NCBI RefSeq assembly: GCF_000971335.1
Contig: NZ_JZJL01000022.1
Span: forward strand, 1 to 64,000
Source: Chromobacterium vaccinii
GTDB lineage: Bacteria; Pseudomonadota; Gammaproteobacteria; Burkholderiales; Chromobacteriaceae
Length of the DNA: 64,000 nucleotides
Direction of reading: 5' to 3'
Both the position numbers and the translations under genes were made by a program. Below are positions 49,121-58,570 of this stretch, in pieces. The notes beneath the pieces are model-generated. The model did no database searches, had not been told where the DNA came from, and saw nothing but the letters and a program-made list of their open reading frames with translations. Every line of letters starts with the position of its first letter. Within the stretch, counting starts at the first letter, position 1.

Positions 49121-52100
49121 ATGACAGAATCACAGTCAAAAAGACTGTTCGGTTTCGACAGGCGGATCGCGCTGCTCGGTCTGCTGCTGTGGGGCCTGCT
49201 GGCCGCGGCCGTCACCTGGATCGCCGGCGAGCACGAGCGCGAGCGCGCGCTGACCTCGATGCACAACCGGCTGGCCTCGCTCGCCCAACTGAGGCTGGAA
49301 ATCCTGAGCCAGAGCCTGGAACGCTACAGCCAAAGCGTGCGCTTCCTGGCCGACACGCCGCCGGTGACGGGCCTGGCCCGCGCCAGCCTGAATCACGACT
49401 TCGACGCCGAAGAGCAAAGTTCCGGCGAGTTGTGGCGGCGGCGGCTGGCGGCCATCTTCCGGGCCTATGCCGCGACCACCCCGGAAACGCTGCAGCTGAG
49501 ACTGATCGGCCTGGCGGACAACGCCCGCGAACTGGTGCACGTGCTCAATCACCGCGATGGCCCGGTCAGCCTGCCGGCGTCGGAAATGCAGCACAAGAAC
49601 GACGCCGACTACTTCAAGCAGGCCATCCGCCTGTCCGCCGGTGAAGTCTATCTGTCCGACATCCGTCTCAGCCGGGACCGCAGCCGGAACGAAAAAGCCC
49701 CCCCGCTGCCGGTGCTAAGGCTGGCGACCCCTATCTACAACGGCGGCGGCAAGCCATTCGCCGTGCTGTCCATCAATGTCGACGCCCGCCATCTGATGTC
49801 CTATCTGCGGGTGGGCAGCGGCGAAAGACATGTCCGCGTCTACATCACCAATCAGAATGGCGACTTCCTCGACCATCCGGATCCGGAAAAGACCTTCGGC
49901 CAGGATCGAGGCAAACGCTGGCGCTGGCAGGACGAATTCCAGCCCCTTGATGTTCCAGACAGCCACGACGGCCTGCAACACCTGCAGTCATCCCATGGGG
50001 AAGTCTACGCAGTGACGCGCCGGCTGGCGCTGGCGCCCCAGAAGCGCGACGGACGTTATCTGGTCATCACCGAGGCGCTGCCCGAATCCATCATCGCAGA
50101 CGCCGTTGCCACCGCGCGCCGCGACACCTTGCTGGCGATGTGGCTGGGTGGCCTGCTGGTGGCGGCGCTCGCCTGGGCGTACCAGCGCCAGCGCAACCGC
50201 TTGCACATGCAGATCCGCGAGATGAACGCCTCGCTGGAAACCGAGGTGCAGCAGCGGACGCAGGAAATCCGCCGTTACGCCGCATTGCAGCGGGCCATCT
50301 TCAATGACGCCAGTTACGCCATCGTCGCCACCGACCAGTCCGGCCTGGTCACGCTGTTCAATCCGGCGGCGGAGACGCTGCTGGCCGAAAGCTCCAGCGA
50401 AGTCGTCGGGCGCCGCCGCCTCATCGACTGGCTGGACGCATCGGAGCTGGAACGGCATTCCCGGCAGCAGGCCGAGCAAAGCCACGCCCTGCCCGCAAGC
50501 GCTTTCGAAACGCTGGTATCCGGCTCCCGCGGCGGCCGGTCCAGCCAGCAGGAATGGACCGTTACCGCCAGCGACGGCCGCCGCATACCGGTGTCGATCG
50601 CGATGACGGAGCTGCGCGACGACGACGGCGAGCTGCAGGGTTTTCTCGGCATGGCGGCGGACATCTCCGCCCAGCAGCAGTACCAACGCGAATTGATGAG
50701 CGCCCGCGACCAGTTGGGCAAGGCTGCCGAAGTCGCCGAACTCGGCATCTGGACCTGGTGGCTGGCGGACGATTCGCTGGAGTTGAATCCGCGGATGTTC
50801 GACATGTACAGCTTTCCGCCAGAGTTGCGGCATGGCGGCCTGACTTACCTGCATTGGCGCAGCCGACTCCACCCCGACGACGTCGACGACGTCGAATACC
50901 AGCTGCGGGAGGCTATCGCCGGCCGCGGCACATACGCCCCGGCCTTCCGCATCGTGTTGCCGGACGGGCAGATCCGGCACATCCAGGCCGGCGCGCTGGT
51001 CGAGTTCGACGACGACAATCGGCCGTATCGCGTCACCGGCATCAATCGCGACATCACCATCCAGCACAATGTCGAAACCACGCTGCGCGAGGCCAAGGAA
51101 ACCGCCGAGGCCGGCAGCCGGGCCAAAGCCAACTTCCTGTCCAATATGAGCCACGAGATCCGCACGCCGATGAATGCCGTGCTCGGCCTCGCCTATCTGC
51201 TGGAGAAACACGGCCTGCCGGCCGAGGCGCTGGATCTGGTGCACAAGATCCGCGTCGCCGGCCGCTCGCTGCAGGCCATCATCAACGACATCCTGGACTT
51301 CTCCAAGATCGAGGCCGGCAATCTGGAGATCGAGCGGGCCCCGTTCCGTCTCGCCGACGTGCTGGACAACCTGTCCACCATCATGAGCACCAATGTCGGC
51401 AACCGCGATGTCGAACTGATCATCGCGCCGCCTCCGTCTGACATCGACTATCTTCGCGGCGACGCGCTCAGGCTGGAGCAAGTGCTGATCAACCTGACCA
51501 GCAACGCGATCAAGTTCACCGAGCAGGGCCACGTCAAAGTCACCATCCAGCCGCTGGAGGTCCGGCCGAAGCAAGTACGGTTGCGCTTCGCGGTGGAAGA
51601 CACCGGCATCGGCATTGCCCAGTCCAAACAGCGCGAACTGTTCCGGCCCTTCACCCAGGCCGACGCCTCCACCACCCGCCGCTTCGGCGGCACCGGCCTG
51701 GGGCTGGCCATCAGCCAGCGGCTGGTGGCGCTGATGGGCGGCGAGATCGGCCTGGACAGCGAGCCTGGCCTCGGCAGCACTTTCTGGTTCACGCTGCGCC
51801 TTCCCCGCGAGCAGGGCGTCAGGCTCTCCTCGCCGGAAATGGCCAATCTCAATGTGTTGATCGCCGACGACAACCCCATCGCGCGCGAGACGCTGGGCGT
51901 CACCGCCAATGAACTCGGCTGGAAAACGCTCGCCGTCGACTCCGGCCGGCTGGCGGTGGACCAGGTGATCGCCGCGCTGGGCAGGAACCAGGCGGTCGAC
52001 GTGGTGATCCTTGACTGGAAAATGCCGGGCATGGACGGCCTGGAGGCAGCCCAGGCCATCCGCCTGGCCTGCCGCGGCAAACACATGCCCATCATCCTGA

Positions 52101-53275
52101 TGGCCACCGCCTATTCTCGCGAGATCCTGCAGGCCGAACCCGCCGCCGACACGGTGACCGAGGTGCTGAACAAGCCGGTAACGCCGTCAGGGTTGTACAA
52201 CGCCGTCGCCCGCGCGCTGCGGCCGCAGCAGGCCGCGCCGAAAATCCCGCCGCCGGCGCAGCATGCCGGCCGACTGCATGGCTTGAGGCTGCTGGTGGTG
52301 GACGACAGCGACATCAACCGCGAAGTGGCGCAGCGCATCTTCGAGGACGAAGGCGCCACGGTCTCGCTGGCCAACAATGGACGGGAAGCGCTGGACTGGC
52401 TGCTGCTGCACGGCGACGAGGTGGACATCGTGCTGATGGACGTGCAGATGCCGGTGATGGACGGCTATGAAGCCACGCGGCAGATACGCGCCACTCCGGC
52501 GCTGACCCATATTCCGGTGGTGGCGCTGACCGCCGGCGCCTTCCAGGCGCAGCAGGACGCCGCGCGCGAAGCGGGCATGAGCGACTACATCGCCAAACCC
52601 TTCGATGTCGAAATCGCCATCGGCCAGTTGCGCCGGCTGGTCGGCCGCCAAACCACCGCACCGACGGGCGAGTCCTCAGCCAGCCAGGCGACGCTGCAAT
52701 CGGACCTGCCCGGGCTGGCGATCTCGCGCGGGTTGCAGATCTGGCGCGACGCCGACGTGTACCGGCAATACCTGCGCAAGTTCGCTCGCGACTACGGCGA
52801 CAGCGCCGTAACCATGCGCCTGGCCGGCAAGGTTGTCGCGCAGGCGCTGGCCCACAAACTGAAAGGCGCCGCCGGCAACCTGGCGCTGGACGAGGTGTCG
52901 GCGCGCGCCGCCGACGTGGAAAACCGGCTGCTGGCCGGCAGCGACCCCGGCCCGGCGCTGGACGCCTTGCGCATCGCGCTGGCGCGGGCGCTGGACTCCA
53001 TTTCGCGCTACGCGCCGGCGACGCAGGCCGGCGAGACCGCAAGCGCCCCCGCCGCCGACGCCGAACAGTTGAAGCCGCTGCTTCTCCAAACGCTGCAGGC
53101 CTTCAACCGCGACGATCCCGCCGCGGTGGAGCCGGTGCTGGACCAGCTGGCCGCCTTGCTGCCGGACAAGCAGGTGGCGCCGCTGCGCGACGCGGCGGAG
53201 AACTTCGATTTCCGCGGCGGCGAGGCCGCCACCCAAGCCCTGGCGGAAACGCTGGGCCTTTCCCAGGAACGGTGA
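49121..53275 (+). CDS. Hybrid sensor histidine kinase with two receivers and Hpt
   Basis: 1384-residue inner-membrane kinase. A first helix (about residues 15-35) and a second (335-355) frame a periplasmic dCache-like sensor. Cytoplasmic parts follow in order: a PAS domain (about 390-520), a second PAS/PAC (530-650), HisKA with FLSNMSHEIRTPMNAVLG (His near 678), HATPase with the N-box LINLTSNAIKFTEQGHV and G-boxes. Two receiver domains follow (about 925-1055 and 1080-1190; LIADDNP...LDWKMPGMDG and VVDDSDI...MDVQMPVMDG). A C-terminal Hpt carries LAHKLKGAAGNLALD. The ATG at 49121 is preferred because GGAG lies six bases before it. It is coupled to the HD-GYP regulator. Confidence 0.92.
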   Translation: MTESQSKRLFGFDRRIALLGLLLWGLLAAAVTWIAGEHERERALTSMHNRLASLAQLRLEILSQSLERYSQSVRFLADTPPVTGLARASLNHDFDAEEQSSGELWRRRLAAIFRAYAATTPETLQLRLIGLADNARELVHVLNHRDGPVSLPASEMQHKNDADYFKQAIRLSAGEVYLSDIRLSRDRSRNEKAPPLPVLRLATPIYNGGGKPFAVLSINVDARHLMSYLRVGSGERHVRVYITNQNGDFLDHPDPEKTFGQDRGKRWRWQDEFQPLDVPDSHDGLQHLQSSHGEVYAVTRRLALAPQKRDGRYLVITEALPESIIADAVATARRDTLLAMWLGGLLVAALAWAYQRQRNRLHMQIREMNASLETEVQQRTQEIRRYAALQRAIFNDASYAIVATDQSGLVTLFNPAAETLLAESSSEVVGRRRLIDWLDASELERHSRQQAEQSHALPASAFETLVSGSRGGRSSQQEWTVTASDGRRIPVSIAMTELRDDDGELQGFLGMAADISAQQQYQRELMSARDQLGKAAEVAELGIWTWWLADDSLELNPRMFDMYSFPPELRHGGLTYLHWRSRLHPDDVDDVEYQLREAIAGRGTYAPAFRIVLPDGQIRHIQAGALVEFDDDNRPYRVTGINRDITIQHNVETTLREAKETAEAGSRAKANFLSNMSHEIRTPMNAVLGLAYLLEKHGLPAEALDLVHKIRVAGRSLQAIINDILDFSKIEAGNLEIERAPFRLADVLDNLSTIMSTNVGNRDVELIIAPPPSDIDYLRGDALRLEQVLINLTSNAIKFTEQGHVKVTIQPLEVRPKQVRLRFAVEDTGIGIAQSKQRELFRPFTQADASTTRRFGGTGLGLAISQRLVALMGGEIGLDSEPGLGSTFWFTLRLPREQGVRLSSPEMANLNVLIADDNPIARETLGVTANELGWKTLAVDSGRLAVDQVIAALGRNQAVDVVILDWKMPGMDGLEAAQAIRLACRGKHMPIILMATAYSREILQAEPAADTVTEVLNKPVTPSGLYNAVARALRPQQAAPKIPPPAQHAGRLHGLRLLVVDDSDINREVAQRIFEDEGATVSLANNGREALDWLLLHGDEVDIVLMDVQMPVMDGYEATRQIRATPALTHIPVVALTAGAFQAQQDAAREAGMSDYIAKPFDVEIAIGQLRRLVGRQTTAPTGESSASQATLQSDLPGLAISRGLQIWRDADVYRQYLRKFARDYGDSAVTMRLAGKVVAQALAHKLKGAAGNLALDEVSARAADVENRLLAGSDPGPALDALRIALARALDSISRYAPATQAGETASAPAADAEQLKPLLLQTLQAFNRDDPAAVEPVLDQLAALLPDKQVAPLRDAAENFDFRGGEAATQALAETLGLSQER

Positions 53276-53278
53276 CAC

Positions 53279-54298
53279 ATGCAGCCCTCCCCTCCCTTGC
53301 TCGTTGTCGACGACGAACCGCAGAATCTGGCGGCGATGCGCCAGGTGCTGGCGCCGCAATATCCCCTGGTTTTCGCCCGCAACGGCGCCGAAGCGCTGGC
53401 CGCCGCAGCCAAGCATCGGCCCTCGCTGGTTCTGCTGGATATCCAGATGCCGGACATGGACGGCTACGAGGTCTGCCGCCGCCTCAAGAAAGATCCGCAA
53501 TCCTCCGCCACCCCGGTGATATTCGTCACCTCGCTGGCGGAAATCGGCAACGAGGCGGCCGGTTTCGACGCCGGCGCGGTGGACTATCTGGTCAAGCCGG
53601 TTTCGCCATCCATCGTGCAGGCGCGGGTTCGCACCCATCTATCGCTGGTTCAAGCCACCCAGCTGGAGAAAAGCCACCGCGACGCGATCTACATGCTGGG
53701 CCAGGCCGGCCACTTCAACGATACCGACACCGGCGTCCACATCTGGCGGATGGCGGCGTATTCCGCGATGCTGGCCTCGACCGGCGGCTGGGACGCGCCC
53801 TCCTGCCATCTGCTGGAACTGGCAGCGCCCATGCACGACACCGGCAAGCTGGGCATACCGGACGCCATTCTGCGCAAGCCCGGGCCGTTGACGCCGGAAG
53901 AGTGGGAAGTCATGAAAACCCATACCCGGATCGGCCACGACATCCTGATCCGCAGCGAAGCCCCGGTATTCAGGCTGGCGGCGGAAATCGCGTTGCACCA
54001 CCATGAGAAATGGGACGGCAGCGGCTATCCTGACGGACTGGCCGGAGAGGCCATTCCCGAATCGGCGCGCATCATTTCGCTGGCCGACGTGTTCGACGCG
54101 CTGACGATGCGCCGTCCCTACAAGGATGCCTGGCCGATGGAAAAAGCGCTGGCCACGCTGCGCCAGGGCAGCGGCGTCCATTTCGAGCCCAGGCTGGTTG
54201 AAGTCTTCGACGCCACTCTGCCCAAGCTGCTGGAAATCAAGGAAATATGGGGAAATCTCTCCCAACAGGCGGAGCACGACGTGCTGATGCTGTTCTGA
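53279..54298 (+). CDS. Response regulator with HD-GYP phosphodiesterase domain
   Basis: 339-residue RpfG-like regulator. Receiver domain residues 5-120: [11 protein letters not shown], the phospho-Asp in [16 protein letters not shown], and the conserved Lys in DYLVKPV. HD-GYP domain from about 140: [14 protein letters not shown] (HD and zinc ligands) and [17 protein letters not shown] (GYP). It should hydrolyse cyclic di-GMP. The ATG is four bases after the sensor-kinase stop, so the two are a cognate pair. Confidence 0.93.
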   Translation: MQPSPPLLVVDDEPQNLAAMRQVLAPQYPLVFARNGAEALAAAAKHRPSLVLLDIQMPDMDGYEVCRRLKKDPQSSATPVIFVTSLAEIGNEAAGFDAGAVDYLVKPVSPSIVQARVRTHLSLVQATQLEKSHRDAIYMLGQAGHFNDTDTGVHIWRMAAYSAMLASTGGWDAPSCHLLELAAPMHDTGKLGIPDAILRKPGPLTPEEWEVMKTHTRIGHDILIRSEAPVFRLAAEIALHHHEKWDGSGYPDGLAGEAIPESARIISLADVFDALTMRRPYKDAWPMEKALATLRQGSGVHFEPRLVEVFDATLPKLLEIKEIWGNLSQQAEHDVLMLF

Positions 54299-54385
54299 CG
54301 AGAGCCGCCGCGCGATGCCAGGAAGGAAGCCCCTGGCCTTGCCGCGCCCAGCGGTCCGAACGCTCTCGAAGCGCGGCCGGCGGCG

Positions 54386-55810
54386 CTAAACCGCCTCGAC
54401 GTTGTTGTGCACCTCGCTATCGCGCAGCACCACCTGAGCCCACACCACCGAATCCAGGTAATACTGGTTGGCCAGGTCCAGATCGAAGTCCAGCACCCTG
54501 GCCAGCGCCTCGATCTGCGCGTTGTCGCCCTGTTCGCAAGCCATCGCCAGCGACAGGTGCGGCGAGAAGATGCCCTTGCCCTCCACCACCGCCTCCCTCA
54601 CCGTCAGCGGCAGCTCCAGCGGGTCCAGCACATCAGGAAAGGGTTGGTTGAGCAGCACGTCCAGCAGCGAGAACATCCCGGTCAGGAACAGGTGCTCGGC
54701 CTCCAGCTTGTTGCCGCGATAGCCGCCCAGCTTCTCCATGAAGCGGGCGCGGATCAACGACTTCTCCATCAGCGAGATCGCGGTGCCGTCCTCCTTGCGC
54801 GAGGTGAACAGCAGCATGGACAGCCATTTGAACAGCGTCTCCCGCCCCAGCAGCAGCAGAGTTTCCTCTATTGTCTGCACCTTGCGCGACAAGCCGTGTA
54901 TCGGCGAATTGATGAAGCGCAGCAGCTTGAACAGCAGCACCGAATCCAGCTTGAATTGGGCTTCCACTTCCTTGGGATCGGCGCTGGTGCGCAGCAGGCG
55001 CATGATCTGCAGCACGCGGGTCTGGTTGGTGTCCACCTTGCCGCCCTCCAGCGCATGGGCGGTGGTGACGAAGGGGCCGTGGAACAAGGCGAACCGGTTG
55101 TTGCCCGGCCCGCGCAGGCAAACGTCCATGTCCTCTGCGGTGCCGACGTTGCGCGCCATCCAGCGCGCCCCCGGATAGCGTTTGGGCAACTGATCCAGGA
55201 TGGGCGCCAGCACCCGGGTGGACGGACCGGCGAAATCCAGCACCATGAAGTCTACCCGGCTGAACAGATCGGCCTGCAATCCCGGACTCAGCATGTTCTG
55301 GTCGTAGGCGGCGGGCTCCAGCGCGAAGCGCAGGCCAAGCTTCTGCAGCTCGTCCAGCTGGCGCAGCATGTGCTCCGCCACCTCCATGCCCGGCAGCGGC
55401 TCCAGCACGAAGATCACGCTGCCCGCCGGCATGCCGCGCAGCTGCGGGTCGTCGAGCGAGGTCATCGCGATGTGGACGAAGGCGCGGCGGTAGGCCAGCA
55501 GCCGGAAGATGTCCATATTGTGCAGCGTGGCCAGCAGCAGCCGGTCGAACTCCTGCTGTTTGCCGGCCTCGATGTTGCGCTTGCCCTGGCGGACGAAGAA
55601 ATCATAGGCGACCACGCGCTGCTGGCGATCCATCACCGGCTGGTGGGACACAAAGCCGAGCGTGGCGGGCAGATCGGCCGGCTCCTCCTCCTCCGGCGGG
55701 GGGATGATGATATCGGGCGGCTCCGGCCTCGCGTCCTGATGCGGGGCCTCTTCCTCATGCGCGTTCTTCTTCAGACGTCCGGCCAATCCATCTATCAGAT
55801 TTTTCAGCAT
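54386..55810 (-). CDS. Degenerate-EAL / HDOD signalling protein (YuxH-type)
   Basis: 474 residues. After a charged N-terminus and a PPEEEEP linker, a degenerate EAL-like half (about 70-270) reads LGFVSHQPVMDRQQRVVAYDFFVRQG and FVLEPLPGM, without the catalytic ExLxR or DDFGTG. The C-terminal HDOD domain (about 275-460) includes LDSVLLFKLLRFINSPIHGLSRKVQTIEETLLLLG. It is probably a scaffold or regulator, not an enzyme. It follows aroC in the same direction. The ATG at 55810 is the natural start. Confidence 0.8.
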   Translation of the reverse strand: MLKNLIDGLAGRLKKNAHEEEAPHQDARPEPPDIIIPPPEEEEPADLPATLGFVSHQPVMDRQQRVVAYDFFVRQGKRNIEAGKQQEFDRLLLATLHNMDIFRLLAYRRAFVHIAMTSLDDPQLRGMPAGSVIFVLEPLPGMEVAEHMLRQLDELQKLGLRFALEPAAYDQNMLSPGLQADLFSRVDFMVLDFAGPSTRVLAPILDQLPKRYPGARWMARNVGTAEDMDVCLRGPGNNRFALFHGPFVTTAHALEGGKVDTNQTRVLQIMRLLRTSADPKEVEAQFKLDSVLLFKLLRFINSPIHGLSRKVQTIEETLLLLGRETLFKWLSMLLFTSRKEDGTAISLMEKSLIRARFMEKLGGYRGNKLEAEHLFLTGMFSLLDVLLNQPFPDVLDPLELPLTVREAVVEGKGIFSPHLSLAMACEQGDNAQIEALARVLDFDLDLANQYYLDSVVWAQVVLRDSEVHNNVEAV

Positions 55811-55865
55811 GGTGTCATCCCAGGGTTGAACTGGCCTCGAGCCGCCCGGCCGGTATATGTGCATT

Positions 55866-56966
55866 CTAGCCGATATGACCCGCAATTCTCGGCGTTTCCA
55901 CCCGCACATCGCCGCATTGCGCGCGGTGGCGCAAGGCATGGTCGATCAGCACCAAGGCCAGCATCGCCTCGGCGATCGGCGTGGCGCGGATGCCGACGCA
56001 GGGATCGTGGCGGCCGTGGGTTTCCATCGTTATCGCCTCGCCTTGCTTGTTGATCGAGCGGCGCGGCTGGGCGATGGACGACGTCGGTTTGATCGCGATC
56101 GATACATCGATCTGCTGGCCGGTGGAGATGCCGCCCAGCACGCCGCCGGCGTGGTTGCTGGCGAAGCCTTGCGGCGTCAGCTCGTCGCCATGCTCGCTGC
56201 CGCGCTGGGTCACGCAGCCGAAGCCGGCGCCGATCTCCACGCCCTTGACCGCGTTGATGCTCATCATCGCGTAAGCGATGTCGGCATCCAGGCGGTCGAA
56301 CACCGGCTCGCCCCAGCCCACCGGCACATTGTCCGCCACCACGCGCAGCCGCGCGCCGATGGAATCCAGGCTCTTGCGGATGGAGTCCATATATTCCTCC
56401 AGCCGCGGCACGATGTCCGGATCGGCGCTGAAGAAGGGATTGCCGCCCACATGCTCCCAGCCCTTGAACGGCATCGGCACTTCGCCGATCTGGGTCATGT
56501 GGCCGCGAATGACGATGCCGTATTTTTCGCTCAGCCACTTCTTGGCGATGGCGCCGGCCGCGACGCGCACCGCGGTCTCGCGCGCCGAGGAGCGGCCGCC
56601 GCCGCGCGGATCGCGGGTGCCGTATTTATGCCAGTAGCAGTAATCGGCGTGGCCGGGGCGGAAAGTCTCGGCGATATTGCCGTAATCCTTGCTGCGCTGG
56701 TCGGTGTTGCGGATCAGCAGCGCGATCGGCGTGCCGGTGGTCTTGCCCTCGTAGACGCCGGACAGGATTTCGACGGTGTCCGGCTCGCGGCGCTGGGTCA
56801 CGTGGCGGCTGGTGCCGGGCTTGCGGCGGTCCAGCTCCGTCTGGATGTCCGCCTCGGTCAAGGCCAGTCCCGGCGGACAACCGTCCACCACGCAGCCTAT
56901 GCCCGGCCCGTGGCTCTCGCCGAAGGAAGTCACCGTAAACAATCGTCCCATGCTGCTGCCTGACAT
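55866..56966 (-). CDS. aroC: Chorismate synthase
   Basis: Final step of the shikimate pathway, FMN-dependent. 366 residues. [25 protein letters not shown] at the N-terminus, [18 protein letters not shown] and the C-terminal [19 protein letters not shown] and [18 protein letters not shown] are diagnostic. The start [10 protein letters not shown] matches the usual MSGNxxGxxF. Confidence 0.96.
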   Translation of the reverse strand: MSGSSMGRLFTVTSFGESHGPGIGCVVDGCPPGLALTEADIQTELDRRKPGTSRHVTQRREPDTVEILSGVYEGKTTGTPIALLIRNTDQRSKDYGNIAETFRPGHADYCYWHKYGTRDPRGGGRSSARETAVRVAAGAIAKKWLSEKYGIVIRGHMTQIGEVPMPFKGWEHVGGNPFFSADPDIVPRLEEYMDSIRKSLDSIGARLRVVADNVPVGWGEPVFDRLDADIAYAMMSINAVKGVEIGAGFGCVTQRGSEHGDELTPQGFASNHAGGVLGGISTGQQIDVSIAIKPTSSIAQPRRSINKQGEAITMETHGRHDPCVGIRATPIAEAMLALVLIDHALRHRAQCGDVRVETPRIAGHIG

Positions 56967-57064
56967 CTGCTTTCCCCTGCCGCTGATTGCGTATCGTCAT
57001 CGATTCTAGCATGGCATCCGCCGGCGGCAGGCTACGATGGGGGATTGAATCCCGGCGCCGGCGC

Positions 57065-57080
57065 TGGCATTCTTTTTGCA
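57065..57080 (+). promoter_or_regulatory. Sigma-54 promoter of the ethanolamine operon
   Basis: TGGCATTCTTTTTGCA, matching the sigma-54 -24/-12 consensus (TGGCA...TTGCA) with the exact 16-base spacing. It lies 69 bases before the eat ATG. A sigma-54 enhancer-binding protein would be required; none is encoded nearby. Confidence 0.7.
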
Positions 57081-57148
57081 TAAACGGGCGATGCGGGAAT
57101 GCCCGCCCTTCCCGACGGGAAGGCCATCCAATCGGACAGGAGTCTGCC

Positions 57149-58570
57149 ATGAACGCATCGACACCCGGCCTCGCGCGCAAGCTCGGCGGCTGGCAACTAT
57201 GGGGCATCGCCGTGGGGCTTGTGATTTCCGGCGAATACTTCGGCTGGAGCTACGGCTGGGCGCAGGCCGGCACGCTGGGCTTTCTGTGCGCCACGCTGTT
57301 CGTCGCGCTGATGTACGCAGCCTTCATCTTCAGTTTCACAGAACTGACCACCGCCATCCCGCACGCCGGCGGGCCCTTCGCCTACGCCCGCCGCGCCTTC
57401 GGTTCGCTGGGCGGCTTCATCGCCGGTTTCGCCACCCTGTGCGAATTCGTGTTCGCGCCGCCGGCCATCGCGCTGGCCATCGGCGCCTACCTCAATGTCC
57501 AATTCCCATCGCTGGCGCCCAAATGGACCGCCTGCGGCGCCTATCTGGCCTTCATGGCGCTGAACATCGCCGGGGTCGGCATCGCCGCGATGTTCGAGCT
57601 GGCGGTCACGCTGCTGGCCATCTTCGAACTGCTGGTGTTCATGGGCGTGGTGGCGCCCGGCTTCAGTTGGGACAACTTCATGCGCCACGGCTGGGCCGGA
57701 CAGGACGCCTTCCATTGGGGCGCCGTCGGCGGCATGTTCGCCGCCTTGCCGTTCGCGATCTGGTTCTTCCTGGCGATTGAAGGCGCGGCGATGGCGGCCG
57801 AAGAAGCCAAGGACCCGGCGCGCACCATCCCGCGCGCCTACATCGCCGGCATCCTCACCCTGGTGGCGCTGGCTTTCGGCGTGATGGTGATGGCCGGCGG
57901 CGCCGGCGACTGGAGCCGGCTGGCCAATATCAACGACCCGCTGCCGCAGGCGATGAAGCTGATCGTGGGCGAGCACAGCGGCTGGCTGCACATGCTGGTG
58001 TGGCTGGGCCTGTTCGGCCTGGTGGCATCGTTCCACGGCATCATCATGGGCTATTCGCGGCAAATCTTCGCGCTGGCGCGGGCCGGCTACCTGCCGCGCG
58101 CGCTGGCCGCCGTCCATCCGCGCTTCAAGACGCCGCACCGCGCCATACTGGCCGGCGGCGCGGTCGGCATCGCCGCCATCTTCAGCGACGATCTGGTGCA
58201 GATCGCCGGCCAGCCGCTGACCGCCAACATCGTCACGCTGTCGGTGTTCGGCGCCATCGTCATGTACATCGTGTCGATGCTGGCGCTGTTCCGGCTGCGC
58301 GGCCGCGAGCCGGCCCTGCCCCGGCCGTTCTCCGCGCCCGCTTATCCGTGGCTGCCGGCGCTGGCGCTGGGCTGTTCGCTGATCTGCCTGGTCGCCATGG
58401 TCTATTACAACCGGCTGCTGGCCGGCATCTTCGCCGCGATGCTGGCCGCCGGCTACCTGTACTTCCTCGCCACTGCCCGCCAGCGCGCCGAAGCCGGCAT
58501 CGACGCTCAGCTGCAAGGTTCGGCCGAGATTGCCGCCCAGGCCTCCCCCACCATCCGGAGCCAGACATGA
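57149..58570 (+). CDS. eat: Ethanolamine permease
   Basis: 473-residue APC-family transporter with about 12 helices. LARKLGGWQLWGIAVGLVISGEYFGWSYGWAQAG and FAYARRAFGSLGGFIAGFATLCEFVFAPPAIA match ethanolamine permeases. It is translationally coupled to eutB by ATGA. It provides substrate for the lyase. The ATG at 57149 follows GGACAGGAG. Confidence 0.9.
   Translation: MNASTPGLARKLGGWQLWGIAVGLVISGEYFGWSYGWAQAGTLGFLCATLFVALMYAAFIFSFTELTTAIPHAGGPFAYARRAFGSLGGFIAGFATLCEFVFAPPAIALAIGAYLNVQFPSLAPKWTACGAYLAFMALNIAGVGIAAMFELAVTLLAIFELLVFMGVVAPGFSWDNFMRHGWAGQDAFHWGAVGGMFAALPFAIWFFLAIEGAAMAAEEAKDPARTIPRAYIAGILTLVALAFGVMVMAGGAGDWSRLANINDPLPQAMKLIVGEHSGWLHMLVWLGLFGLVASFHGIIMGYSRQIFALARAGYLPRALAAVHPRFKTPHRAILAGGAVGIAAIFSDDLVQIAGQPLTANIVTLSVFGAIVMYIVSMLALFRLRGREPALPRPFSAPAYPWLPALALGCSLICLVAMVYYNRLLAGIFAAMLAAGYLYFLATARQRAEAGIDAQLQGSAEIAAQASPTIRSQT

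Noticed and set aside
49988-52084. 698-codon minus frame opposite the hybrid kinase
   Set aside because: Shadow composition, no start signal, and complete motifs on the plus strand.
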